DNA of 9,727 nt, from NCBI GenBank assembly GCA_943330835.2, contig CALQJH020000049.1:1-9727 (forward strand), given 5' to 3'. Position 1 is the stretch's first letter, and each line of letters starts with the position of its first letter. The notes beneath the pieces were generated by a model. That model was not told where the DNA came from. It did no database searches and worked only from the letters and a program-made list of their open reading frames with translations. This document shows, piece by piece, positions 1-6,642 of the stretch. The position numbers and the translations under genes were made by a program. This stretch comes from Candidatus Kuenenia stuttgartensis (GTDB lineage Bacteria > Bacteroidota > Bacteroidia > Chitinophagales > Chitinophagaceae).

Positions 1-848
1 TTGTCAGGCAATTCCGCAGGTATGAAATAACTCATATTTTCAACTAGTCCAATAATAGGAACTTTTAATTGTGCTTGTCCAAACATGGCGATACCTTTTT
101 TCGCATCAGCCAATGCGACCAATTGGGGTGTAGTAACTACAATTACTCCAGTTACCGGAACGGTTTGTACAATGGTTAAATGTATATCTCCAGTGCCCGG
201 TGGCATATCGATTATTAAATAATCCAATTCGCCCCAATCTACATCACTTACAAATTGACGGATGGCGCTGCTAACCATTGGTCCACGCCAAACTACAGCT
301 TGTTTTTCATCAATTAATAATCCAATACTGATAACTTTAATTCCAAATTTTTCAATAGGAACAATCAATCCTTTGCCACCATTCTCTTTCATCAATGGTC
401 TTTCTCCTCTGATGCCAAACATGATATGCTGACTGGGTCCGTAAATATCCGCATCCATCAATCCTACTTTTGCGCCACTTTCGCCAAGTGCTAAGGCTAG
501 ATTTGCAGCAACAGTACTTTTACCAACGCCACCTTTTCCACTTACGACAGCAATAATATTTTTTACGCCGCCCAAAATTGTTTTAGGATCTAATCTATTT
601 GTAGTAGTATTACTCGTAAAATTTACCGTCACTTGCGCTTCTTTTTTTACCAACAATTGAACCGCATTGATGCAGGCATTTTTAATCATGTCCTTCATTG
701 GGCAAGCAGGCGTAGTCAATACGACTGTAAAAGAAACAGCATTGCCGTCAATTACTACATCTTTCACCATGTTTAAGGTTACCAAATCTTTTCCTAAATC
801 AGGTTCCTGAACATTACTCAAAGCATTCATTATAGCTTCATTCGTCAT
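1..848 (-). CDS. mrp: Mrp/ApbC-family iron-sulfur cluster carrier P-loop ATPase (C-terminus cut by window edge)
   Basis: I translated the minus strand by hand: 282 codons run from ATG at 848 to the left edge without a stop, so the C-terminal part of a usually ~350-370 residue protein is missing. Residues ~1-80 form a MIP18/DUF59-type domain with the typical TPACPM motif (46-51). The Mrp NTPase domain follows, with the deviant Walker A GKGGVGKST (104-112), DADIYGPS (132-139), WRGPM (187-191) and the DMPPGTGD segment (214-221). The family binds and transfers Fe-S clusters to apoproteins in the cytoplasm. After ENMSYF (270-275) the sequence reads PAELPD, where E. coli Mrp/ApbC has its CxxC pair, so that cysteine motif is not seen here. 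No other ATG lies upstream in frame before 848. The gene is divergent from the secreted-protein gene at 1036. Family assignment is firm; cluster-carrier role is by homology. Confidence 0.95.
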   Translation of the reverse strand, partial: MTNEAIMNALSNVQEPDLGKDLVTLNMVKDVVIDGNAVSFTVVLTTPACPMKDMIKNACINAVQLLVKKEAQVTVNFTSNTTTNRLDPKTILGGVKNIIAVVSGKGGVGKSTVAANLALALGESGAKVGLMDADIYGPSQHIMFGIRGERPLMKENGGKGLIVPIEKFGIKVISIGLLIDEKQAVVWRGPMVSSAIRQFVSDVDWGELDYLIIDMPPGTGDIHLTIVQTVPVTGVIVVTTPQLVALADAKKGIAMFGQAQLKVPIIGLVENMSYFIPAELPD

Positions 849-883
849 CGCGCAATTATTTGTTAAAATGAAAATTAGAATCG

Positions 884-891
884 CAAAATTA
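884..891 (-). promoter_or_regulatory. Candidate Bacteroidota -7 element upstream of mrp
   Basis: Read on the minus strand this is TAATTTTG, an exact match to the phylum consensus TAnnTTTG, 35 bases before the mrp ATG. A transcript would have a leader of roughly 30 nt. I could not find a good TTG -33 element about 19 bases further upstream, so this is only a candidate. Confidence 0.35.
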
Positions 892-999
892 GTCAATGAA
901 GACCTTACTTTGTTGCCCATTGAAAGAAAACTATAATTAGTTGTAAATTTTTAATAGACATAATGATTAAAAACATATGGTAATGACTCACAAACTGAG

Positions 1000-1007
1000 T
1001 ATTTTTG
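1000..1007 (+). promoter_or_regulatory. Candidate Bacteroidota -7 element for the 1036 gene
   Basis: TATTTTTG matches TAnnTTTG exactly and ends 28 bases before the ATG at 1036, which would give a leader of a little over 20 nt. The expected -33 position has only TGG, not TTG. It sits in the 187-bp divergent spacer (849-1035) shared with mrp, in which I see nothing else. Confidence 0.4.
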
Positions 1008-1035
1008 ACAATAATTAATAGCTGTTTATATATCA

Positions 1036-1695
1036 ATGAACAAAGCACTACGATATTTACTTTTCACTTTATTTCTTTTCCCTGTTGTTGCTAAGGCGCA
1101 ATTTGAGTCTTTTAAAGATTCTGTTGTACAATTGTATGGAGTAGTAATGTCGGCGGATAGTTTGAAAGGTCTTCCTTTTGTTAGTATTATGATAAAAGGA
1201 CAAAACCGAGGCACCATTTCAAATGATGCCGGCGTTTTCAGTATTGTCGTTTTGAAAGGAGACAAGGTTGAATTTAGTTGTATTGGCTTCAAAATCAGAT
1301 TGTTTGAAATACCAGTAGATTTAAAAGGGAATCAATTCAGCATGATCCAGCTAATGGTGAATGATACGGTGTATTTACCTGCTACCATTATCAAGCATCG
1401 CATTTCAAGAGAACAATTTGACCGAGACTTTATAAATACACAAGTGCCAGATGATAATATTGAAATAGCAAGAAGCAATAATAATCTCCAGACTAGGCGA
1501 TACCTCATGGCCAATTTACCTTCGGATGGCAGAGAAGCTTCTTCGCAATACATGCGTCAATACTCTAAAAAATTATATTATTCTGGGCAGTTGGCACCTC
1601 AAAACATTTTCAATCCTTTCGCCTGGGCTGAATTTATAAAAGCATGGAAAAGGGGAGACTATAAAAAAAAATATAGCAACCAAAAAACGCCATAG
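1036..1695 (+). CDS. Secreted protein with carboxypeptidase-regulatory-like domain
   Basis: The 219-residue protein starts with a clear signal peptide: basic start MNKALR, hydrophobic core LLFTLFLFPVV, and a cleavage site near AKA-Q (residues 19-22). Residues ~31-95 resemble the carboxypeptidase regulatory-like beta-sandwich common in Bacteroidota exported proteins: a VVMSADSLKGLPFVSIMIKG strand region, then GTISNDAGVFSI and VEFSCIGF. In TonB-dependent receptors this domain forms an N-terminal extension, but no plug or barrel follows here; residues ~115-219 are polar and not recognised. The last residues, roughly YSNQKTP, and the stop codon are encoded by the first copy of a 46-bp direct repeat, so the C-terminus may have been altered by repeat insertion. 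Likely periplasmic or outer-membrane associated. Specific function unknown. Confidence 0.85.
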   Translation: MNKALRYLLFTLFLFPVVAKAQFESFKDSVVQLYGVVMSADSLKGLPFVSIMIKGQNRGTISNDAGVFSIVVLKGDKVEFSCIGFKIRLFEIPVDLKGNQFSMIQLMVNDTVYLPATIIKHRISREQFDRDFINTQVPDDNIEIARSNNNLQTRRYLMANLPSDGREASSQYMRQYSKKLYYSGQLAPQNIFNPFAWAEFIKAWKRGDYKKKYSNQKTP

Positions 1696-1711
1696 GCGTG
1701 ACATTATTCTA
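1666..1711 (+). repeat. 46-bp direct repeat, copy 1, with short hairpin
   Basis: Identical to 1716-1761, period 50 bp. It begins in an A-run, contains ATATAGCAACC, then a perfect 5-bp inverted repeat ACGCC-ATA-GGCGT (1687-1699) and ends GACATTATTCTA. On the minus strand the stem is followed directly by a T-run (1686-1682), which is the form of a short intrinsic terminator, although no minus-strand gene enters from the aroK side. The copy covers the last codons and the stop codon (1693-1695) of the upstream gene, the stop lying inside the hairpin. Confidence 0.9.
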
Positions 1712-1715
1712 AAAG

Positions 1716-1761
1716 AAAAAATATAGCAACCAAAAAACGCCATAGGCGTGACATTATTCTA
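1716..1761 (+). repeat. 46-bp direct repeat, copy 2, ending at the aroK start codon
   Basis: Exact second copy of 1666-1711, separated from it by four bases (AAAG). The hairpin is at 1737-1749. Its last base is the A of the aroK ATG, so the entire untranslated sequence before aroK is repeat-derived. In a plus-strand transcript the hairpin would lie 11 bases before the aroK start codon, close to the ribosome footprint. Confidence 0.9.
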
Positions 1762-2273
1762 TGAGAGTTTTTATTATTGGATTTATGGGAGCCGGAAAAT
1801 CGCACTGGGGAAGGATATGGGCAGACGTTTCCGGTATGAGCTTTTTTGATTTAGATGAATTAATTGAATTAGATGAGCAATTAACTATTGATCAGATATT
1901 TGAAAAAAAAGGGGAACCTTATTTCAGACAGAGAGAAGCGGCATTATTGCATAGTTTACTGGATTATGACAATTGCATAATCGCCTGTGGTGGCGGAACG
2001 CCTTGTTTTAATGACAATATGAAATGGATGAATGATCATGCGTTTACTGTTTTTATAAAAGCATCTCCCATGGTATTACTTGAAAATATGCTCGATGAAA
2101 TAGAAAAACGCCCCATATTTAAACATATCAATAAAGAAGAGCTCCTCACTTTCATCAGAGTTAAATTGAAAGAAAGGGATTCTTTCTACGCTGCTGCAAA
2201 ACTTACAATTTCAATAGGAGATCTAAAGAAATCAACGATTCAGGAGATTCAAAAACTGATGTCAAACCCATAA
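1761..2273 (+). CDS. aroK: Shikimate kinase
   Basis: This 170-residue cytoplasmic enzyme phosphorylates shikimate to shikimate 3-phosphate with ATP in the chorismate pathway to aromatic amino acids. All family signatures are visible: Walker A GFMGAGKS (7-14), the shikimate-binding DLD (30-32) and FRQRE (55-59), the CGGGTP loop (76-81), the lid arginine in KRP (R117), and the ERxxxY motif (E138, R139, Y143) that carries the second substrate-binding arginine. Length is normal for AroK/AroL. The start at 1761 is supported because Walker A begins at residue 7, as in other members. There is no visible Shine-Dalgarno sequence; the 46-bp repeat abuts the start codon. Three bases separate its stop from the DUF423 gene, so the two are probably co-transcribed. 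Confidence 0.97.
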   Translation: MRVFIIGFMGAGKSHWGRIWADVSGMSFFDLDELIELDEQLTIDQIFEKKGEPYFRQREAALLHSLLDYDNCIIACGGGTPCFNDNMKWMNDHAFTVFIKASPMVLLENMLDEIEKRPIFKHINKEELLTFIRVKLKERDSFYAAAKLTISIGDLKKSTIQEIQKLMSNP

Positions 2274-2276
2274 AAA

Positions 2277-2648
2277 ATGCAAAAATTATTTCTGAAGATA
2301 TCGATATTATTTGCTGCAACAAGCGTGATATTAGGCGCTTTTGGGGCCCATGCGTTGAAGGAAATAATTGATGAAAAACACTTAATAACTTTCGAAACTG
2401 GCGTCAGATATCAGTTTTATCATGCTTTGGGCTTAATGCTGGCTTCAATGCTTTATAAAGAATACAGCAACAAGTTTACCTTATGGGCTTGCAGGTTTTT
2501 TGTAATAGGGGTGTGTTTATTTAGCGGTTCATTATATGCTCTCGCATTGCTGAATGGATCTTATTCTTTCATTGGTGCCATTACTCCTTTAGGTGGATTG
2601 TCATTCATTATAGGGTGGTTGCTGCTGCTAAAATCCATGTCAAGATAA
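2277..2648 (+). CDS. DUF423 family inner-membrane protein (YgdD-like)
   Basis: The 123-residue protein is almost entirely membrane-embedded, with about four hydrophobic segments (residues ~5-24, 45-60, 70-93, 97-118). It carries the family hallmarks GAFGAHAL (20-27), TGVRYQFYHALGL (41-53), FSGSLYAL (82-89) and ITPLGGLSFIIGW (102-114). Length matches DUF423 proteins, which are widespread in bacteria and have no agreed biochemical role. It starts three bases after aroK, suggesting a two-gene transcription unit, though that pairing may be only positional. The start is supported by the short spacing and by alignment of the first helix. Confidence 0.93.
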   Translation: MQKLFLKISILFAATSVILGAFGAHALKEIIDEKHLITFETGVRYQFYHALGLMLASMLYKEYSNKFTLWACRFFVIGVCLFSGSLYALALLNGSYSFIGAITPLGGLSFIIGWLLLLKSMSR

Positions 2649-2700
2649 TTTTTTATTCAGCTTTACAAATAAATTCGTGTTTTAGGAAAGATGTATTTAA

Positions 2701-2708
2701 TATATTTG
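2701..2708 (+). promoter_or_regulatory. TAnnTTTG match immediately upstream of ftsK
   Basis: TATATTTG matches the Bacteroidota -7 consensus exactly and ends five bases before the ftsK ATG (2714). Used as a promoter, it would give a transcript starting at or within a few bases of the start codon, i.e. a leaderless or nearly leaderless mRNA. No convincing TTG -33 element is visible. It could equally be a chance match in AT-rich DNA. Confidence 0.3.
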
Positions 2709-2713
2709 TAGAC

Positions 2714-5143
2714 ATGGCGAAAAAAGAAAAATCTAAATCCCCTGCACCTACAGATCTGAAAGAGGATCAAATAGAAAAAGTTTCTATTAAACAATTATTA
2801 AAAGACGAGCGTACACACAAAATTACCGGCAGTATTTTATTGTTATTTGCGTTGTTGCTTTTTGTATCTTTTACTTCTTATTTATTTACTTGGGATGAAG
2901 ACCAGGACAAGGTGCTGCAAGAAGGGAATAAACTCTTTTGGGGAACAGGAGTAGAGGTGTCAAATTTAATGGGAACACTCGGTGCATTTATTTCCCACTT
3001 CTTTATATACAAGGGATTTGGTATTGCATCTTATTTATTATGCTCCTTCTTTTTTGTAGTCGGCGTTAATTTATTTTTCGGTAAAAAAATATTTTCGATT
3101 TTTCGTAACCTCAGATACCTTATTGTTGGATTGCCATTAATCAGTATTACGGCGTCTATTATTTTTGGTAACAATTCATTCCCTTGGGGTGGAGCAGTAG
3201 GGGACATGAGCAAAGAGCATATGTATTTTGCAATAGGGGCCATTGGAACAAGTGCTATTATTTTTACCGCATTTCTTGCTTACATTATATGGCGATTCAA
3301 TCCTGCATTTGATAAGTTATTAAAAGAAAAAAAGGCTGCAGTAGTTGCAGATCTTACAAATGCGGAAGAAGAAGTTACAGCTCCTGTAGTATTGGAAGAA
3401 GAGGCTCCTGTTGGGAATACACTTAAGCCAAAGAAAGTAAAGCCAGTTGATGAGGAGGAAGAAAATGAAGAAGAAGAGTTGGAAGATGAAGAAGAAGAGG
3501 AAGAAATTGCAGCGACTTCCATTTCGCCAGAAATAGTTTTGCCTGTCATAGATACAACTGGATTGGAATTGGAAATCAAAACAGTTGAGCCAATAGTTGG
3601 AGATGAAAAGCCCACAGCGGAAAAGGTAAAACAAATGAAGCCTTATGATCCTGTATTGGATTTGAGGGATTATAAATTTCCTTCTTTGGATTTGTTAGAA
3701 AATCATGGGAGTGAAAAAATTATCCAGGATCCTGCAGAGCTGGAAAAAAATAAAAATCAGATTATTAATACCCTTAAGAATTACGATATTAATATCCAAA
3801 AAATTTCTGCGACAGTAGGCCCTACCGTTACGTTGTATGAAATTATTCCTGCTGCAGGTGTTCGTATTTCCAGAATTAAAAATCTGGAAGATGATATCGC
3901 TTTGAGTTTGGCTGCATTGGGTATTCGTATTATTGCACCAATTCCTGGGAAAGGAACAATTGGTATCGAAGTGCCGAATGCGAAGAAGACAATTGTGAGC
4001 ATGAAAACGCTCTTGTCGGCTGATAAGTTTACGCAAAATAATTTTTCCCTTCCTATCGCCATTGGTAAAAAAATTGATAATGAAAACTTCATCGTTGATT
4101 TGGCAAGTATGCCGCATCTGTTGATGGCAGGAGCTACTGGACAGGGTAAGTCTGTTGGATTAAATGCCATTCTGGTTTCTTTACTTTATAGTAAGCATCC
4201 ATCACAGTTGAAGTTTGTATTGGTGGATCCAAAGAAAGTAGAGTTGAGTATTTACAAAACAATTGAAAGGCATTTTCTGGCAAAATTACCTGGAGAAGAA
4301 GATGCAATTATTACAGATACTAAAAAAGTAGTTCATACGCTAAATGCACTTTGTATTGAAATGGATAACAGATATGATTTGCTTAAAGAAGCCGGTTGTA
4401 GAAATATCAGAGAATACAATGAGAAATTTGCCAAGAGAAATTTAAATCCTGAAAAAGGACACCAGTTCCTGCCATTCATCGTGTTGGTGGTGGATGAGTT
4501 TGCAGATTTAATTATGACGGCAGGTAAGGAAGTGGAAATGCCTATAGCAAGATTGGCGCAGTTGGCAAGGGCTGTTGGAATACATTTGATTATTGCCACT
4601 CAACGTCCTTCGGTAAATATCATTACAGGAACTATTAAAGCGAATTTCCCTGCTCGTATAGCCTTTAAGGTTAGTAGTAAGATTGATAGTCGTACTATTT
4701 TAGATACAGGTGGTGCGGAGCAGTTGATTGGAAAAGGAGATATGCTTATTAGTTACAATGGTGAAGTCGTTCGTTTGCAATGCGCTTTTGTTGATACACC
4801 TGAAGTAGATAAAATTGTTGATTTCATTGGGGAACAACGTGGGTATCCTCAGGCATTCATGCTGCCGGAATATATAGATGAGAAAGATGCAGAGGGTAGA
4901 GATTTTGATGTTAATGATAAAGATGCTTTATTTGAAGATGCTGCCCGATTAATCGTAAGCAGTCAAAGTGGAAGTACTTCATTATTGCAAAGAAGAATGA
5001 AACTCGGCTATAATCGCGCTGGAAGACTGATGGACCAGCTTGAAGCCGCAGGAATTGTAGGTGCAAGCCAGGGAAGTAAAGTTAGAGATGTACTCATCAA
5101 GACTGAAGCGGATTTGATGCAATTGCTAAATGGGTTGGGTTAG
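2714..5143 (+). CDS. ftsK: FtsK/SpoIIIE-family DNA translocase
   Basis: Septum-anchored ATPase that pumps chromosome termini through the closing division site and normally activates XerCD recombination. I take the ATG at 2714 (809 residues, MAKKEKSKSP...) rather than an in-frame ATG at 2615, which lies inside the DUF423 gene and would add 33 residues unlike the family. Four transmembrane helices lie at roughly 37-58, 84-122 (one or two), 131-151 and 172-193. The linker is short, with a strongly acidic run of 19 residues (246-264). The motor domain has Walker A GATGQGKS (473-480), Walker B VLVVDE (590-595), and the conserved IIATQRPSVNIITG and KIDSRTILD segments. A C-terminal winged-helix gamma domain (~737-809, RRMKLGYNRAGRLMDQLE) reads DNA polarity signals. 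All three FtsK modules are intact. Confidence 0.97.
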   Translation: MAKKEKSKSPAPTDLKEDQIEKVSIKQLLKDERTHKITGSILLLFALLLFVSFTSYLFTWDEDQDKVLQEGNKLFWGTGVEVSNLMGTLGAFISHFFIYKGFGIASYLLCSFFFVVGVNLFFGKKIFSIFRNLRYLIVGLPLISITASIIFGNNSFPWGGAVGDMSKEHMYFAIGAIGTSAIIFTAFLAYIIWRFNPAFDKLLKEKKAAVVADLTNAEEEVTAPVVLEEEAPVGNTLKPKKVKPVDEEEENEEEELEDEEEEEEIAATSISPEIVLPVIDTTGLELEIKTVEPIVGDEKPTAEKVKQMKPYDPVLDLRDYKFPSLDLLENHGSEKIIQDPAELEKNKNQIINTLKNYDINIQKISATVGPTVTLYEIIPAAGVRISRIKNLEDDIALSLAALGIRIIAPIPGKGTIGIEVPNAKKTIVSMKTLLSADKFTQNNFSLPIAIGKKIDNENFIVDLASMPHLLMAGATGQGKSVGLNAILVSLLYSKHPSQLKFVLVDPKKVELSIYKTIERHFLAKLPGEEDAIITDTKKVVHTLNALCIEMDNRYDLLKEAGCRNIREYNEKFAKRNLNPEKGHQFLPFIVLVVDEFADLIMTAGKEVEMPIARLAQLARAVGIHLIIATQRPSVNIITGTIKANFPARIAFKVSSKIDSRTILDTGGAEQLIGKGDMLISYNGEVVRLQCAFVDTPEVDKIVDFIGEQRGYPQAFMLPEYIDEKDAEGRDFDVNDKDALFEDAARLIVSSQSGSTSLLQRRMKLGYNRAGRLMDQLEAAGIVGASQGSKVRDVLIKTEADLMQLLNGLG

Positions 5144-5150
5144 GTGAAGA

Positions 5151-5214
5151 GAGGGTTGAAGGTTGTTGAAAGGTGTTTGAAAGAGTGTTGAAGGTTGTTG
5201 AATATTGTTGAAGT
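5151..5214 (+). repeat. GGTTGTTGAA-type imperfect tandem array after ftsK
   Basis: Starting seven bases after the ftsK stop codon, about six units of 10-11 bp share a TTGAA core. GGTTGTTGAA occurs exactly at 5161-5170 and 5193-5202, and GAGGGTTGAA at 5151-5160. The same decamers occur in reverse complement at 6654-6704. It is followed directly by the CAACCAAT array. Its GGTTG words could pair with CAACC words of that array in a transcript. No coding role is proposed. Confidence 0.85.
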
Positions 5215-5222
5215 TGCACAAT

Positions 5223-5310
5223 CAACCAATCAACCAATCAACCAATCAACCAATCAACCAATCCTCCATTCAACCAATCAACTGGTCAACCAATCCTCCA
5301 ATCAACCAAT
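5223..5310 (+). repeat. 8-bp tandem repeat (CAACCAAT)11 directly upstream of pth
   Basis: Eleven units lie in perfect 8-bp register across 88 bp. Eight are exactly CAACCAAT; the three variants are CCTCCATT, CAACTGGT and CCTCCAAT. The last unit is followed by CACC and then the pth ATG at 5315, so the array fills the space where a ribosome-binding region would be. Three units equal 24 bases, so one frame stays open and would encode an 8-residue period related to STNQPINQ; I treat this as non-coding. Confidence 0.95.
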
Positions 5311-5314
5311 CACC

Positions 5315-5896
5315 ATGTCCAAATACTTAATCATAGGTCTCGGTAATATCGGAGAAGAATATGCCAACACTCGACACAATATCGGGTTTGATGTCGTGCA
5401 TGCATTTGTGATGAAGCATGGGGGTGTTTTTAAAGTGGATAGATTAGCCTACGTCGCAGAAGTGAAATGGAAGGGAAAGCAGTTCGTTTGTGTATGTCCT
5501 ACAACATTTATGAATTTGAGTGGAAGGGCATTTAAATATTGGCAGGATAAAGAAAAAATTCCTTTAGAAAATACACTTACCATTGTGGATGATCTGGCGC
5601 TTCCCATAGATAAAATAAGGGTGAGAAAAGCTGGCACACATGCTGGACATAATGGTCTTAAAGACATTCAAAATATTTTGGGGACAGATGAATATCCAAA
5701 ACTTAGATTTGGGATAGGAAATGTATTTCCAAAAGGCATGCAAGTGGATTTTGTGCTTGGGAAATGGAAAAATGATGAAATTCCGGTGATTAAACTTAAA
5801 ATTGAAAAATCTATTGACATTATAGAGAGTTTTGCTGCTATAGGTATTGATAAAACCATGACGGCCTTCAATAATTTATCCTACAGTCTGAAATAG
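5315..5896 (+). CDS. pth: Peptidyl-tRNA hydrolase
   Basis: A 193-residue cytoplasmic enzyme that cleaves the ester bond of peptidyl-tRNAs dropped from ribosomes, recycling tRNA. The start MSKYLIIGLGNIG at 5315 is chosen because the family begins a few residues before the GLGN motif. An in-frame ATG at 5195 would add 40 residues made mostly of tandem-repeat peptide. Catalytic and substrate-binding residues match the bacterial family: N11 in GLGN, H21 in NTRHNIGFD, N67 in TFMNLSG, D92 in VDDLALP and N113 in GHNGLKDI. The usual AGGHNGL is THAGHNGL here, a mild variation. Length is typical. The gene lies 171 bp downstream of ftsK, with the gap filled by two repeat arrays, so co-transcription is uncertain. 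Confidence 0.96.
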   Translation: MSKYLIIGLGNIGEEYANTRHNIGFDVVHAFVMKHGGVFKVDRLAYVAEVKWKGKQFVCVCPTTFMNLSGRAFKYWQDKEKIPLENTLTIVDDLALPIDKIRVRKAGTHAGHNGLKDIQNILGTDEYPKLRFGIGNVFPKGMQVDFVLGKWKNDEIPVIKLKIEKSIDIIESFAAIGIDKTMTAFNNLSYSLK

Positions 5897-5918
5897 CATT
5901 TATTTAGAATGCGTTTTT
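5896..5918 (+). terminator. Weak candidate intrinsic terminator after pth
   Basis: GCATT (5896-5900) and AATGC (5908-5912) form a 5-bp stem with a 7-base loop, followed by GTTTTT. The stem starts on the last base of the pth stop codon. The stem is short and AT-rich, so termination efficiency is doubtful. Confidence 0.35.
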
Positions 5919-5978
5919 AAATCAGTTTTCTTTATTTTCGTGGTCTGAATAATCTTTAACCCAATACAAAAGCGACTA

Positions 5979-6590
5979 ATGAAGATAATATGCATTGGAA
6001 GAAATTATGCTGATCACGCAAAGGAATTGGGCAATGAGATACCTGAAGAGCCGGTAATATTTATGAAGCCCAAAAATGCTTTATTACAACCTCATACACC
6101 ATTTTATTATCCTGAATTTACAAATGAATTACATTACGAAGCTGAATTAGTTCTTCGTGTTTGTAAGAATGGAAAATATATTCAAGAACGCCATGCCAAT
6201 GCTTATTATAATGGAATAACTGTTGGTATTGATTTTACAGCAAGAGATATCCAATTGGAATGTAAAAAAAAGGGATTGCCTTGGGAAAAAGCAAAAGCAT
6301 TTGACAATTCTGCAGCAGTAGGAAAGTTTACAGATATCGCTCTTGGGTTCAATGCTAAAAATGTAAATTTCTCCTTTTCTAAAAATGGCGAAATCGTTCA
6401 AAAAGCGAATTCCTCAGAAGTTATTTTCAGTTTTGATAAATTGATTTCAAATATTTCAAATTATTTTTCGCTCAATATTGGAGACCTTATCTTCACCGGA
6501 ACTCCTGCAGGTGTCGGCGAATGCTTGGTAGGAGACCATTTGGAAGGATTTTTGGAAGGAGTAAGCGTGCTTAAAGTAGAAGTGAAGTAA
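5979..6590 (+). CDS. Fumarylacetoacetate hydrolase (FAH) family protein
   Basis: The 203-residue protein begins MKIICIGRNYADHAKELGN, the canonical N-terminus of short FAHD1/YcgM-like members, and has FMKP (28-31), the metal-binding acidic residues E54 and E56 in HYEAEL and D85 in GIDFTARD, K106 in EKAKAFD, and FTGTPAGVG near the C-terminus. This family uses Mg2+ or Mn2+ to hydrolyse or decarboxylate small keto-acids (acylpyruvates, oxaloacetate, fumarylacetoacetate, or homoprotocatechuate intermediates). The substrate cannot be told from sequence, and no neighbouring tyrosine or aromatic degradation genes support fumarylacetoacetate itself. It is 82 bp downstream of pth; TATTTTCG at 5933-5940 is a one-mismatch promoter element. 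The last base of the stop codon is the first base of a repeat array. Convergent with the AHSA1 gene. Confidence 0.93.
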   Translation: MKIICIGRNYADHAKELGNEIPEEPVIFMKPKNALLQPHTPFYYPEFTNELHYEAELVLRVCKNGKYIQERHANAYYNGITVGIDFTARDIQLECKKKGLPWEKAKAFDNSAAVGKFTDIALGFNAKNVNFSFSKNGEIVQKANSSEVIFSFDKLISNISNYFSLNIGDLIFTGTPAGVGECLVGDHLEGFLEGVSVLKVEVK

Positions 6591-6621
6591 TTGGTTAATT
6601 GGTTGGCCAGTTGATTGGTTG
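6590..6621 (-). repeat. Inverted CAACCAAT array (4 units) after the FAH gene
   Basis: On the plus strand four 8-bp units in register read ATTGGTTA, ATTGGTTG, GCCAGTTG, ATTGGTTG. In reverse complement these are CAACCAAT, CAACTGGC, CAACCAAT, TAACCAAT, the same unit as 5223-5310 and even a near-identical CAACTGG variant. The array starts on the final base of the FAH stop codon. Confidence 0.9.
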
Positions 6622-6642
6622 ATTTAATTAGTCACTTTGAAT

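Noticed and set aside
849..1035. Small gene or RNA in the mrp/secreted-protein divergent spacer
   Set aside because: No ORF with coding character and no strong hairpin; only candidate -7 promoter elements are visible.
2615..2713. In-frame upstream start for ftsK adding 33 residues
   Set aside because: It overlaps the DUF423 gene, gives a non-family N-terminus, and MAKKEKSKSP at 2714 is a much more natural start.
3280..3634. Minus-strand ORFs rich in Ser or Phe opposite the ftsK linker
   Set aside because: They are antisense shadows of the polyacidic codons (GAA/GAG/GAT read backwards), with no recognisable domain.
5223..5310. CRISPR-like array
   Set aside because: The 8-bp units are directly contiguous with no unique spacers; this is a simple tandem repeat.
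5195..5314. 40-residue N-terminal extension of Pth encoded by the tandem repeat
   Set aside because: The repeat happens to be open in this frame. Bacterial Pth begins just before GLGN, and the extension is low-complexity S/T-N-Q-P sequence.
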